A stretch of DNA of 64,000 nucleotides from Nocardia sp. BSTN01. Lineage in GTDB: Bacteria > Actinomycetota > Actinomycetes > Mycobacteriales > Mycobacteriaceae. The translations under genes and the position numbers were made by a program. The notes under the pieces are model-generated. The model saw only the letters and a list, made by a program, of their open reading frames with translations, was not told the DNA's origin and searched no databases. The stretch is from assembly GCF_015354405.1 (NCBI RefSeq), contig NZ_JADKYP010000020.1, positions 44,912 through 108,911 of the forward strand, written 5' to 3'. Below, piece after piece: positions 8,050-16,377 of this stretch; positions within the stretch are counted from its first letter, which is position 1; every line of letters begins with the position of its first letter.

Positions 8050-9109
8050 GCTGCCCTCGATTCCCGGCGTCCTCACCGCCCGGCAATGCCTGGCCACCGC
8101 GGAATCCATTGCCGCACAACAGCACAGCGACGGCGCCATCCCGTGGTTCCGGGGCGGGCACACCGATCCCTGGGACCATGTCGAGTCGGCGATGGCGCTG
8201 ACGGTGGCGGGGCTGCTCGATGCCGCGCGCGCCGCCTATGCCTGGTCGGCGGACACCCAGCGCGCGGACGGCTCCTGGCCGTCGCAGTTCCGCGGCGACG
8301 TCGTCGAGACCGCCGACACCGACACCAATTTCTGCGCCTACATCGCCACCGGCGTCTGGCACTACTACCGCTGCACCGGTGACCGCCGCTTCGTGGACAC
8401 GATGTGGCCGACCGTGCGCGCCGCGATCGACTACGTCATCTCGTTGCAGCAGGGCCGCAACGGCGAAATCTATTGGCTGCAGACCGAACAGGGCATCCTG
8501 CCCGAGGCGTTGCTGACCGGCTGCTCGAGTATGTTCCACAGCATCGGCTGCGGGCTGGCGATCGCGGAACTGATCGGCCTCGCCCAGCCGGAATGGGAGG
8601 TCGCGGCCCTGCGCCTCGGCCACGCCCTGCGGCATCATCCGGAATCCTTCGCCGAGAAGGACCGGTATTCGATGGACTGGTACTACCCGGTGCTGGGCGG
8701 GGCGCTGCGCGGAGAGGCCGGACATGCCCGGATCGCCTCGCGCTGGAGCGATTTCGTGGTCGGCGAGATCGGTATTCGCTGCGTCTCCGACCGGCCGTGG
8801 GTGACCGGCGCCGAAACCTGTGAACTGGCACTGGCACTGGACACCCTCGGTGATTCCGATCGCGCGCTGCGCCTGCTGGCGAGTATCCAGCACCTGCGCG
8901 AGGACGACGGATCCTATTGGACCGGACTGGTTTTCGCCGACGGTAAGCGCTGGCCGGAGGAGCGCACCACCTGGACCGGTGCGGCGGCGGTGCTGGCCGC
9001 CGACGCGCTGACCCGCACCACCGGCGGCAACGGCATCTTCCGCGACCTGGCGCCCAGTGCGGATATCGCGACCGGCCTCACCTGCGACTGCGTGCGCTCG
9101 CCCAGCTGA
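8036..9109 (+). CDS. alpha/alpha-barrel (prenyltransferase / six-hairpin-glycosidase-like) protein
   Basis: The 357-residue protein is built of repeated helical hairpins with aromatic motifs such as QHSDGAIPWFRGGHTDPWDH, QRADGSWPSQF and LREDDGSYWTGL. These recur about every 50-80 residues, as in squalene/prenyltransferase-like and glycoside-hydrolase alpha/alpha barrels. The classical DCTAE or QW signatures of terpene cyclases are not clear, so catalysis is unproven. GTG 8036 overlaps the methyltransferase gene by 14 bases, which ties the two in translation. It is the last gene of the plus-strand operon. A glycoside-modifying role would fit the neighbours; this is inference. Confidence 0.7.
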   Translation: MRAAELPSIPGVLTARQCLATAESIAAQQHSDGAIPWFRGGHTDPWDHVESAMALTVAGLLDAARAAYAWSADTQRADGSWPSQFRGDVVETADTDTNFCAYIATGVWHYYRCTGDRRFVDTMWPTVRAAIDYVISLQQGRNGEIYWLQTEQGILPEALLTGCSSMFHSIGCGLAIAELIGLAQPEWEVAALRLGHALRHHPESFAEKDRYSMDWYYPVLGGALRGEAGHARIASRWSDFVVGEIGIRCVSDRPWVTGAETCELALALDTLGDSDRALRLLASIQHLREDDGSYWTGLVFADGKRWPEERTTWTGAAAVLAADALTRTTGGNGIFRDLAPSADIATGLTCDCVRSPS

Positions 9110-9145
9110 GCCGGCCGCGACCTCATCGCTTCCGCTTCGGCCGTT

Positions 9146-9853
<708 letters not shown>

Positions 9854-9931
9854 TCATCTCTCGATACTTTGCGAGCGGATGCGATATTGTGTGATTTGCG
9901 ACTGTATCCGCTCCGGCTACGGGTATGCGAG

Positions 9932-9974
9932 TTGCTTTCGAAGCTTCACTACAGTAGCATCCAGACACGTGTCC
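9932..9974 (+). promoter_or_regulatory. promoter and 14-bp palindromic operator at the TetR gene
   Basis: TTGCTT (9932-9937) and TAGCAT (9955-9960) are 17 bases apart and could serve as -35 and -10. The palindrome CCAGACACGTGTCC (9961-9974; perfect core GACACGTGTC) follows directly and would cover the transcription start. Related copies lie at 2038-2051 and 2231-2244. This layout is typical of autorepression by a TetR protein. Confidence 0.5.
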
Positions 9975-10568
9975 GATCCCATTTCCACCGAGCCTACACC
10001 GGTGAATATGGAGGCAACTCGCCGCCGCCTCACCGAGAAGCAGGCCGATACCGTCGACCGGCTGACCAAGGCCGCGCTGGAGGTGCTGTCGCGCGAAGGC
10101 TTCGCGGGCCTCACCGTGCGCATGGTGGCCGCGGCCGCCGGAGTGGGTACGGCCACCGCCTACACCTATTTCTCCTCCAAGGAACACCTGGTCGCCGAGG
10201 TCTTCTGGCGGCGGCTGGCGGCCGACGCGCCGCCGGAGCCCGAGGCCGGCATCGACCGGATCACCCGGGTGGTCGCGGTGTTGCGGCAGATCGCCATGCT
10301 GGTCGCCGACGAACCCGCGCTGGCGGGCGCGGTGACCAGCGCACTGCTGGGCACCGACCCCGACGTCGCCCATCTGCGCACCCGCATCGGGACCGAGATC
10401 CGGCGGCGCCTGCTGGACGCCCTGGGCCCCGATGCCGATCCCGATGTGGTGGAAACGCTGGAATTGCTTTACGCCGGCGCCCTGGTGCGCGCCGGCGTGG
10501 GTTACGCCTCGTACGCCGAAATCGCCGATCGACTGGAAAAATCGGCCCTGCAGGTCCTGCGGGACTGA
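9969..10568 (+). CDS. TetR-family transcriptional regulator
   Basis: The 199-residue protein has a TetR helix-turn-helix near residues 25-70 (TKAALEVLSREGFAGLTVRMVAAAAGVGTATAYTYFSSKEHLVAEVF) and an all-helical ligand domain. The GTG at 9969 would make an almost leaderless message from the promoter at 9932-9960. An ATG at 10008 (MEATRRR) is the alternative and places the whole operator upstream. It is divergent from the 9146-9832 methyltransferase. Shared palindromes suggest it represses the 2266-9109 operon, its divergent partner and itself. The ligand is unknown, perhaps an acyl-CoA or steroid-derived thioester. Confidence 0.88.
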   Translation: MSDPISTEPTPVNMEATRRRLTEKQADTVDRLTKAALEVLSREGFAGLTVRMVAAAAGVGTATAYTYFSSKEHLVAEVFWRRLAADAPPEPEAGIDRITRVVAVLRQIAMLVADEPALAGAVTSALLGTDPDVAHLRTRIGTEIRRRLLDALGPDADPDVVETLELLYAGALVRAGVGYASYAEIADRLEKSALQVLRD

Positions 10569-10596
10569 TCGCGCAATTCCCGGGGCATTCCGGAAA

Positions 10597-11088
10597 TTAC
10601 GGCAATACCGCTTCGATGGCGGCGACCACATTCGGATCCTGCGGTTCGGTGCGCGGGCGGAAACGGCCGACCACCTTACCGTCGCGATCGACGAGGAATT
10701 TCTCGAAATTCCACTGAATATCGCCGGCGTCGCCTTCGGCATCGGCGGTCTGCACGAGTTCGCGATACAGCGGATGGCGGTCGTCACCGTTGACGTCGAC
10801 CTTGGCCAGCAGCGGGAAATCCACGCCGTAGGTGGTCGAGCAGAACTGCTGGATCTCCTCGGCGGTGCCCGGTTCCTGCCCCATGAACTGGTTGCACGGC
10901 ACGCCGACGACACTGAATCCGCGCGAGCCGTAGGCCTGCTGCAGCGCCACCAATCCGGTGTATTGCGGTGTCAGACCGCATTTCGAGGCGACGTTGACCA
11001 CGAGCAGGGCCTTGTCACCGGCGAGTTCGGCCAGGGTCGCGGGTTCGCCGGCGAGCGTCTGGACGGGAATGTCACGAATATCGGTCAC
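10597..11088 (-). CDS. glutathione peroxidase-family (thioredoxin-fold) peroxidase
   Basis: The 163-residue protein carries the peroxidatic cysteine at residue 37 in NVASKCGLTPQY, the Gln-containing VPCNQFMGQEPG segment near residue 75, and WNFEKFLVDRDG near 131. These supply the Cys-Gln-Trp catalytic triad. It is Cys-type, not selenocysteine, and bacterial members usually use thioredoxin as reductant. GTG 11088 gives the expected family length; a longer N-terminus is unlikely. It removes hydrogen or lipid peroxides in the cytoplasm. It diverges from the GMC oxidoreductase across a gap holding two KstR-like boxes. Confidence 0.92.
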   Translation of the reverse strand: MTDIRDIPVQTLAGEPATLAELAGDKALLVVNVASKCGLTPQYTGLVALQQAYGSRGFSVVGVPCNQFMGQEPGTAEEIQQFCSTTYGVDFPLLAKVDVNGDDRHPLYRELVQTADAEGDAGDIQWNFEKFLVDRDGKVVGRFRPRTEPQDPNVVAAIEAVLP

Positions 11089-11211
11089 AGTCGAAATGAT
11101 AGGTGGAATCTCGGCGGGTGCGAGCGCGACTTCCGTCGCCGGACCCGTCCGCGGAAGGTGTGCCGAGGGTCGACGCATCCCGCCGCAGCGCCCGCGCACA
11201 GGCGAACTAAC

Positions 11212-11225
11212 TGCAACCTGTTCTA
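11212..11225. promoter_or_regulatory. KstR-type operator 1
   Basis: TGCAACCTGTTCTA matches the KstR consensus TnnAACnnGTTnnA at every specified base. It lies 124 bases upstream of the peroxidase start at 11088 and 190 bases upstream of the GMC oxidoreductase. Confidence 0.55.
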
Positions 11226-11323
11226 TAGTGTGACGTGGACAACATCCCAGGTCATAGCCAGGAAGTCGCTCCCGGACCGCGTCCCGCGCATGATTTTTCC
11301 CCACTGCGCATCTTCACCATTAT

Positions 11324-11337
11324 TAGAACTTGTTCTA
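11324..11337. promoter_or_regulatory. KstR-type operator 2
   Basis: TAGAACTTGTTCTA is a nearly perfect palindrome and an exact match to the KstR consensus TnnAACnnGTTnnA. It lies 78 bases upstream of the GMC oxidoreductase ATG. Both boxes share an extended core (TGTTCTAyAGTG), so they look like paired sites for one repressor. Confidence 0.6.
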
Positions 11338-11414
11338 CAGTGAGCTGAGGCACGCTCCCGCGCCGAGCGCTGCCGCGATCAGCCGCTACCACTTCGAAGA
11401 TGAGGTAACCGAAC

Positions 11415-13031
11415 ATGACCGACACCAGCGCAGCCGATTACATCGTCATCGGCGCGGGCAGCTCCGGTGCCACTGTCGCTAGTCGGCTCGCCGAGCAGGG
11501 CGCCAGCGTCATCCTGCTCGAGGCCGGCCGCAAGGACAACACCAAGTTGGTCACGGTCCCCGGCATGATCACCACGGTTCACACCGTTCCGCAGCTCAAG
11601 CACCAGGTCACCTGGTCGCAGTACTCGATTCCGCAGAAGCACGCCGCCGAGCGCCGGGTGCCGATGACGCGCGGCAAGGTGCTGGGCGGTTCGAGTTCGG
11701 TCAACGGCATGCTCTTCGTGCGCGGCAACAAGGCCAACTTCGATTCCTGGGCCGCCGAAGGCTGTGAGGGCTGGAGCTACGAGGACGTGCTGCCGGCCTA
11801 CAAGCGCCTGGAGAACTGGGAGGACGGCGCCAGCGACCTGCGCGGCTCCGGCGGTCCCATCGAGGTGACCCGGCAGAAGGACCTCACCCCGATCGCCAAG
11901 GAGTGGATGGAGGCCGCGGCCGAAACCTTCGGTGTCCCGGTCATCGAGGACTACAACGGCGAGTCCCAAGAGGGCATCAGTATCTTCCAGCAGAGCGTGA
12001 AGGACGGCCTGCGCTTCAGCTCCTCGCGCGGCTTCATCACCAACCGCCCCAATCCGAATCTGAAGGTCGTCACCAAGGCGCACGTGGCGCGCGTGGTGAT
12101 CGAGAAGGGCCGCGCCATCGGCGTCGAGGTCATCGAGAAGAAGGGCCGCCGGATCATCCGCGCCGAGAAGGAGGTCGTGGTCTCCGGTGGCGTGATGGGT
12201 TCCGCGCACATCCTGATGCTGTCCGGAGTCGGCCCCGCCGGGCACCTGCGCGACCTCGGCATCGAGGTCAACGCGGATCTGCCGGTCGGCCAGAACCTGC
12301 ACGACCACCTGTTCGTCCCGATGACCTTCATCTCGAAGAAGGCGCTGCACCGCGGCATTCCGTCACATTTCGCGGCCGGTTTCCTCAAGGAACTGCGCAG
12401 CCCCGGCAGCTCGTGGTTCGGGCGCACGGTCTTCGAATCCGTGGGCTTCGTGCGGACCTCGATGGCCAAGGACATCCCGGATATGCAGATCCACACCCTG
12501 CCGTGGAGCTACCCGACGCCCAACCAGGACGAGGACAAGCTGCACATGGTGGACAAGCGGGAAGCGCTGACGATCTTCCCGACCCTGATCTACCCGAAGA
12601 GCCGCGGCGAACTGCGCCTGGCCTCCACCGATCCGCTCACCTCGCCGCTGATCGACCCGGGCTACCTCTCGGATCCGGCCGATATGGACTTCCTGGTCGA
12701 GGCCATCGGCATGATCCGCGAGGCGGCGGCGAACAAGGCGATCGCGGGCGATATCACCGAGGAGTTCTCCCCCGGCCCCGCGTTCCAGGACGAGACCGCG
12801 CTGCGCCGCGAGCTGCCGATGCGGATCCACTCGGTCTACCACCCGGTCGGCACCTGCCGGATGGGTGTGGACGAGCGCGCCGTCGTCGACCCGCAGCTGC
12901 GGGTGCGCGGCATCGAGGGCCTGCGCGTGGCCGACGCCTCGATCATGCCGAGCATCACCGGCGGCAACACCAACGCCCCGTGCTACATGATCGGTGAGAA
13001 GGCGGCCGAATTCATCACCGCCTCCGCGTAA
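11415..13031 (+). CDS. GMC-family FAD oxidoreductase (choline dehydrogenase-like)
   Basis: The 538-residue protein has DYIVIGAGSSGATVASRLAE near residue 8 (ADP-binding), the GMC signature GKVLGGSSSVNGMLFVRG near residue 91, and a C-terminal GMC domain ending HPVGTCRMG...GLRVADASIMP, with catalytic His and Asn candidates in YHPVGTC and GNTNAP. It has no signal peptide. Such enzymes oxidise alcohols; the true substrate is unknown. Two KstR-type boxes upstream suggest control with steroid catabolism. It is followed by a strong hairpin terminator. Confidence 0.9.
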   Translation: MTDTSAADYIVIGAGSSGATVASRLAEQGASVILLEAGRKDNTKLVTVPGMITTVHTVPQLKHQVTWSQYSIPQKHAAERRVPMTRGKVLGGSSSVNGMLFVRGNKANFDSWAAEGCEGWSYEDVLPAYKRLENWEDGASDLRGSGGPIEVTRQKDLTPIAKEWMEAAAETFGVPVIEDYNGESQEGISIFQQSVKDGLRFSSSRGFITNRPNPNLKVVTKAHVARVVIEKGRAIGVEVIEKKGRRIIRAEKEVVVSGGVMGSAHILMLSGVGPAGHLRDLGIEVNADLPVGQNLHDHLFVPMTFISKKALHRGIPSHFAAGFLKELRSPGSSWFGRTVFESVGFVRTSMAKDIPDMQIHTLPWSYPTPNQDEDKLHMVDKREALTIFPTLIYPKSRGELRLASTDPLTSPLIDPGYLSDPADMDFLVEAIGMIREAAANKAIAGDITEEFSPGPAFQDETALRRELPMRIHSVYHPVGTCRMGVDERAVVDPQLRVRGIEGLRVADASIMPSITGGNTNAPCYMIGEKAAEFITASA

Positions 13032-13046
13032 TTCGCCTCGTTCGAC

Positions 13047-13083
13047 CGGCCCCGGTTGTGATCACCGATCGCGACCGGGGCCG
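13047..13083 (+). terminator. hairpin terminator after the GMC gene
   Basis: CGGCCCCGGT (13047-13056) pairs perfectly with ACCGGGGCCG (13074-13083). It lies 15 bases after the GMC stop and in the gap with the convergent Uma2 gene, so it may stop both transcripts. There is no U-tract, as is usual in this group. Confidence 0.6.
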
Positions 13084-13100
13084 TCGTCGTCGCGGGGTCG

Positions 13101-13637
13101 TCAGATATCGCTGAGATCGATGTCGACGGTGAAAGGTGCCGTCGCCTTGATAATGCCCGTGTACATCTCGCCGGTCCGATATGCCCTCGTTGCCGGGTCG
13201 AGGATGTAGGTGTAGATCAGCGGGACGCCGGTCGCGGCCTGTTCGACTCGCCAGTAGAAGGCGATACCCGCCTTGGCGTACTGGTCGACCTTCACGATCC
13301 GATCGGTCGTCTCGGACCCGGGCGAAACAACCTCCACGACCAGCAGGACGTGTTCAGGGCGGGTAGGCGTGATGTCGATCGTGTCCGCGCGGTACACCAC
13401 GACATCTGGACGGCGGTTGGTGAGCGGAACGTCCTGTAGGCGGACGTCGAAGTCCGTATCGGCGTTCCACTCCGGGCCCGACGCGGCATCCAGCGCGTTG
13501 GCCAGAACGCGGGCCAGCCGGTTGTGCCGCTTGGACGCGCTGGGACGCGCCACGGCGATGCCCACCGCAATTTCGGTACTCGCACAACGCTCTTCGGGCC
13601 AGGAATCGTATTCCGCTGCCGTGATTCGCTGGTGCAT
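13101..13637 (-). CDS. Uma2-family (DUF820) PD-(D/E)XK nuclease-fold protein, N-terminus interrupted
   Basis: The 178-residue protein has the Uma2 core: NRRPDVVVYRADT (active-site Asp), VLLVVEVVSPGSETTDRIVKVDQYAKAGI (Glu and Lys) and WRVEQ. The family is abundant in actinobacteria and cyanobacteria, with no agreed function; the fold suggests DNA cleavage. The only clear ribosome site (GGAGG) lies before an ATG at 13667, whose frame (MTVDTVPSE) hits TAG at 13638-13640. The ATG at 13637 follows directly and stays in frame. The gene may be translated by reinitiation or may be decaying. Confidence 0.75.
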   Translation of the reverse strand: MHQRITAAEYDSWPEERCASTEIAVGIAVARPSASKRHNRLARVLANALDAASGPEWNADTDFDVRLQDVPLTNRRPDVVVYRADTIDITPTRPEHVLLVVEVVSPGSETTDRIVKVDQYAKAGIAFYWRVEQAATGVPLIYTYILDPATRAYRTGEMYTGIIKATAPFTVDIDLSDI

Positions 13638-13964
13638 CTATTCCGACGGGACGGTATCGACGGTCATGACAGCGCTCCTCCCAAGCGATGTCGGGCATAC
13701 TCACGCCGGGTTCGGCGGGCCGAAGCCGACGCCGAGATATGTTGCAGGGCACAGAAGCAACTACGCAAGAAGCGCGAGTTGCCGTGCCAGCCGCTCGATG
13801 CCGCAAGTCGGCGCTCGACCATCCGGGCGTCTAGGGGGGCGGTAGGCCCGCAAGTGCGTGCAAGCCGTTCCGGTGGGCGTTCTCGAAGGGGCGGCGCGTG
13901 TACTGATCGTGCAAACCTCGCTCGGATTTGCAGTTTTCGCGCATTTTCGTGGAGGTTTGCACGA
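13638..13964. other. intergenic region with interrupted Uma2 leader
   Basis: No gene is supported here. It holds the original Uma2 start and ribosome site (13667-13683, minus strand) and the left arm of the inverted repeat at 13902-13969. The remaining sequence shows no structure I can name. Confidence 0.5.
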
Positions 13965-13969
13965 TTAGT
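13902..13969. repeat. 18-bp inverted repeat (one mismatch), possible terminator
   Basis: Arms at 13902-13919 and 13952-13969 pair over 18 bases with one mismatch; the inner 14 bases (ATCGTGCAAACCTC and its complement) are perfect. The 32-base loop is relatively AT-rich. The minus-strand ORF above ends inside the right arm, so it could act as its terminator. The arm core TCGTGCAAAC also appears at 15131-15140 upstream of the XRE gene. Confidence 0.65.
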
Positions 13970-14627
13970 TCACCTCGGGGACTGGCGGGGTCGGTCTGGT
14001 TCGGACGTTGGGTTGTGGCGGGGTATCAGGTCGTTCAGGCAGGGGAAGCTGGTGGCGGGGGTGGCGCGTAGGGCTTGGGCGATTACCGCGTACCAGTGGG
14101 GGTCGCCTTGGATCGTCGGGGCGGGGGAAGTTCGTGGAATGCGTTGCGGCAGAGTCGGTGTCATATGTCGCTCCTTGTCGCGTGATATCGCGCGCGGGCC
14201 CTTCCTTGGCGGACCTTGCGGTGGCCGGATATTGCGTTGGCGGCGTTGCGGTCGGGGGCGTCGCGGAGCGTTGCCGCGTAGTGACGCGTTGCGGTGGTGG
14301 GGCGTTGCGGTGGCCTGCGGGGTCGGGAGGGGACCCCGCAGGCACCTCAGACTCGCTCGCGGCACTCGGTGGGGAGTGGGACGGTGGCGTCGAGACGTCC
14401 TGCGAGCGAGGCGTTTTCATGGTGGGCCCGGTGTGGCAGGCGGTGCATTGGGCGGTGGTCGCGGCGTCGGGGTCGTGGCCGAGGGTGGTGAGGATGTTGC
14501 GGCAGCTGCCGAGCATGTCGCAGGTTTGCGGGGTGCAGGCCGCGTGGCGGTCGGCATGGATCTCGCGGTGCATCCGCTCGGGGGAGATCGGGTTGGCGAG
14601 CGGGCCGTGGAAGACCGGGTTGGTCAT
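13965..14627 (-). CDS. hypothetical small Cys-containing protein with low-complexity tail
   Basis: I do not recognise this frame. Residues 1-70 look protein-like, with MTNPVFHGPLANPISPERMHREIHADRHA and a cysteine cluster CTPQTCDMLGSC...CTACH. From about residue 70 the sequence becomes Pro/Thr/Arg/Ser-rich and could be noncoding read-through. It starts 7 bases after the stop of the upstream small ORF and ends inside a long inverted repeat, both of which favour a real transcript unit. A shorter gene with a sequencing or mutational frameshift is equally possible. Confidence 0.4.
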   Translation of the reverse strand: MTNPVFHGPLANPISPERMHREIHADRHAACTPQTCDMLGSCRNILTTLGHDPDAATTAQCTACHTGPTMKTPRSQDVSTPPSHSPPSAASESEVPAGSPPDPAGHRNAPPPQRVTTRQRSATPPTATPPTQYPATARSAKEGPARDITRQGATYDTDSAATHSTNFPRPDDPRRPPLVRGNRPSPTRHPRHQLPLPERPDTPPQPNVRTRPTPPVPEVN

Positions 14628-14633
14628 GGCCGC

Positions 14634-14777
14634 TCAGATTCCGAAGTGCGGGCGGTCGGCGGGGTGCATGGCGCCCGTCGCGACGAGCCACAGCTTGGCC
14701 TGTAACTTGCGGGCGCACACCGTGATCGGGCAGTCGAGATGGTCCTGCATGATGCGGTGAGCGAGCGCGGTGGTCAT
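14634..14777 (-). CDS. hypothetical small protein (47 aa)
   Basis: The ATG at 14777 opens a 47-residue frame, MTTALAHRIMQDHLDCP... ending ADRPHFGI. Small proteins of this kind (MTTALAHRIL-type N-terminus with two cysteines, C16 and C21) are common next to XRE/DUF397 genes in Nocardia and Streptomyces, but no function is known to me. It is too short for most gene callers. It is divergent from the XRE regulator and directly upstream of the Cys-containing ORF. Confidence 0.5.
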   Translation of the reverse strand: MTTALAHRIMQDHLDCPITVCARKLQAKLWLVATGAMHPADRPHFGI

Positions 14778-15171
14778 GGTCGGCAGGGCGCTGTGGATGA
14801 TCGGTCGCAAACCGTGCACGGGAGAACACCTCCGGACGTCGTCGGGGCACCAGCGGACACGCGACTGCTGGTACTCCCGATGGCCGGGGCCATTTTTCGG
14901 CCACCACCTTGCGGCGTCGGTGCTACGCGGTAATGTCTCGTCGGTACCATCGCGGTTGTAGTCGCATCCGGGGGCAACGGTTGTGCGACTTGCCGATTCG
15001 AGTTTCCCGGCCATCGGGGTGGCTCAAGAAGACCACCGACTGAGCCGGCGGGACAATAGCGCCATGCATATGCAACGAAGGTTCTGCGACGGCCCAGAGC
15101 GGCTCGCACGGGGGTAGCCGACTTCTTTCCTCGTGCAAACGGCGACCGCTCACGATGCAAACGAGGAATCC
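14778..15171. promoter_or_regulatory. divergent intergenic region with repeated GCAAAC boxes
   Basis: This 394-base gap lies between the small minus-strand ORF and the XRE gene. No gene is supported. TCGTGCAAAC (15131-15140) and CGATGCAAAC (15153-15162) form a direct repeat 22 bases apart just before the XRE start. The same core is in the inverted repeat at 13902-13969. They could be operators for the XRE protein. Confidence 0.35.
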
Positions 15172-16116
15172 GTGACGAACATTGGTGAGGACAGCTCGAC
15201 CACCCTGCCCCGGCGGCAATTGGGCAGGTATCTCAAGGAGGCCCGCCTGGGCGTGGGCCTGCGGTTGGAAGACGTTGCGCCGCTTATGCAATGGTCGGCG
15301 AGCAAACTGTCTCGACTCGAAGCCGGAAAGTCCCCAGCCATCCGAGTGCTCGATGTGGAGGCGCTGTGCGGCATCTACGACATCGACGATCCCGAGGTCA
15401 TTGCCGGCCTCGTCGGCCTGGCGAAACAAAGCACCGGCAAAAGCTGGTGGCAGGCATTCGATGACGTTATTTCGGGGAACTTCGACCTGTACGTGGGATT
15501 GGAGTCGTCGGCTAAACGGCTTTCCATTTTCAGGCCCGACATGCCTTCCGGCCTTTTCCAAACGAAGGAGTATGCGCGTGCTGTCGATCAGCGCTACTAC
15601 CCTCAGATCGATCCTGGCGAGTTGGCGCGGCGAATCGAACTGAAGACCAAACGTCAAGCGTTGCTCACCAGGAAAGTAAGCCCCATCTCGGTTGATCTGA
15701 TAATCCATGAGTCTGCGGTGCGAACCGTTGTGGGAGACCCGCGGACGATGGCGGCACAATGCCACCACCTGGCAAATCTACCGGGAAATGTGACCGTCAA
15801 GGTTCTGACGTACGAAGCCGGATTCCCGGCCGGACTGCCGACCGGCCCCTTCGCCATCCTCGACTTCGGAACCGATTTGAAGGGCCGTGAACTGTCGCCG
15901 ACGGTCGTCTATATCGAATCGTACGCAGGCGATCTGTACCTCGAGCGCCCAAAGGATGTGGGGCGGTATCGTCAGGCGTACAGCATCATCGAGCAAGCGG
16001 CGCTTGACATTGCGGACAGCAAGCGTTTTCTGAGGAACACAGCAAGGGAGTTCGATCGTGAACGTCGATCTGACCGGAGCCAAGTGGTTCAAGTCGAGCC
16101 GCAGCGGTGGCGGTAA
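15172..16116 (+). CDS. XRE-family regulator with DUF5753 domain
   Basis: The 314-residue protein has an N-terminal XRE helix-turn-helix at about residues 12-65 (LGRYLKEARLGVGLRLEDVAPLMQWSASKLSRLEAGK) and a C-terminal DUF5753 domain (IFRPDMPSGLFQTKEYARAV, then VDLIIHESAVRTVVGD, FAILDFG, VVYIESYAGDLYLE). Such proteins usually pair with a DUF397 protein; in Streptomyces related pairs affect development. GTG 15172 after GAGGAA was preferred to GTG 15133. The gene runs 59 bases into the DUF397 gene, more than usual, and its last 25 residues look unlike the family, so an original stop may have been lost. Confidence 0.88.
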   Translation: MTNIGEDSSTTLPRRQLGRYLKEARLGVGLRLEDVAPLMQWSASKLSRLEAGKSPAIRVLDVEALCGIYDIDDPEVIAGLVGLAKQSTGKSWWQAFDDVISGNFDLYVGLESSAKRLSIFRPDMPSGLFQTKEYARAVDQRYYPQIDPGELARRIELKTKRQALLTRKVSPISVDLIIHESAVRTVVGDPRTMAAQCHHLANLPGNVTVKVLTYEAGFPAGLPTGPFAILDFGTDLKGRELSPTVVYIESYAGDLYLERPKDVGRYRQAYSIIEQAALDIADSKRFLRNTAREFDRERRSDRSQVVQVEPQRWR

Positions 16117-16264
16117 GGACTGCGTGGAGACCGCGTTCCTCCCCACCGGACACGTCGGAGTCCGCGACTCCAAAAACCCCACCGGCCCCGCCCTCGTCTT
16201 CACCCCCACCGAATGGGACGCCTTCACCACCGACCTCCGCAACGGCACCCTCGACAACGGCTAG
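16058..16264 (+). CDS. DUF397 domain protein
   Basis: The 68-residue protein has the DUF397 pattern WFKSSRSGGGKDCVETAFLP, VGVRDSKNPTGPALVFTPTEWDAFTTDL. These small proteins are nearly always encoded next to an XRE-DUF5753 regulator and are thought to act as its partner or antagonist. GTG 16058 is preceded by AAGGGAG inside the XRE gene. Confidence 0.9.
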   Translation: MNVDLTGAKWFKSSRSGGGKDCVETAFLPTGHVGVRDSKNPTGPALVFTPTEWDAFTTDLRNGTLDNG

Positions 16265-16330
16265 ATCGATCGCGTCATACGAGCCGGGCCGGCGCGCCAC
16301 GCTTCGGTAGCGGATCCGCTTGCCGCGGCA

Positions 16331-16365
16331 GGTTTAACTATAGTTAGTTTAACCATAGTTAAACC
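16331..16365. promoter_or_regulatory. AT-rich tandem palindrome before the DUF234 ATPase
   Basis: TTTAACTATAGTTA (16333-16346) and TTTAACCATAGTTA (16348-16361) are direct repeats with a 15-base step. The first contains the perfect palindrome TAACTATAGTTA. Together they make a larger inverted repeat, GGTTTAACTATAG against CCATAGTTAAACC (12 of 13). The block sits 13 bases before the ATG and stands out in this GC-rich genome. It could be a promoter-operator. Confidence 0.55.
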
Positions 16366-16377
16366 TCGGAGGTTTGG

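Noticed and set aside
6184-8163. 659-residue minus-strand frame over GT4 and methyltransferase
   Set aside because: Both overlapping plus-strand genes have clear motifs and coupled starts.
11415-13031. GMC oxidoreductase as MftG of a mycofactocin cluster
   Set aside because: No mftA-F genes are nearby, and the KstR-type boxes suggest another regulon.
14140-14330. CRISPR-like spacing of the repeated GCGTTGCGG motif
   Set aside because: Copies are short, irregularly spaced and lack uniform spacers.
13521-14760. Long plus-strand frames across the 13.5-14.8 kb gap
   Set aside because: They are Trp/Gly/Arg-rich and reflect the repeated GCGTTGCGG motif; no domain is recognisable.
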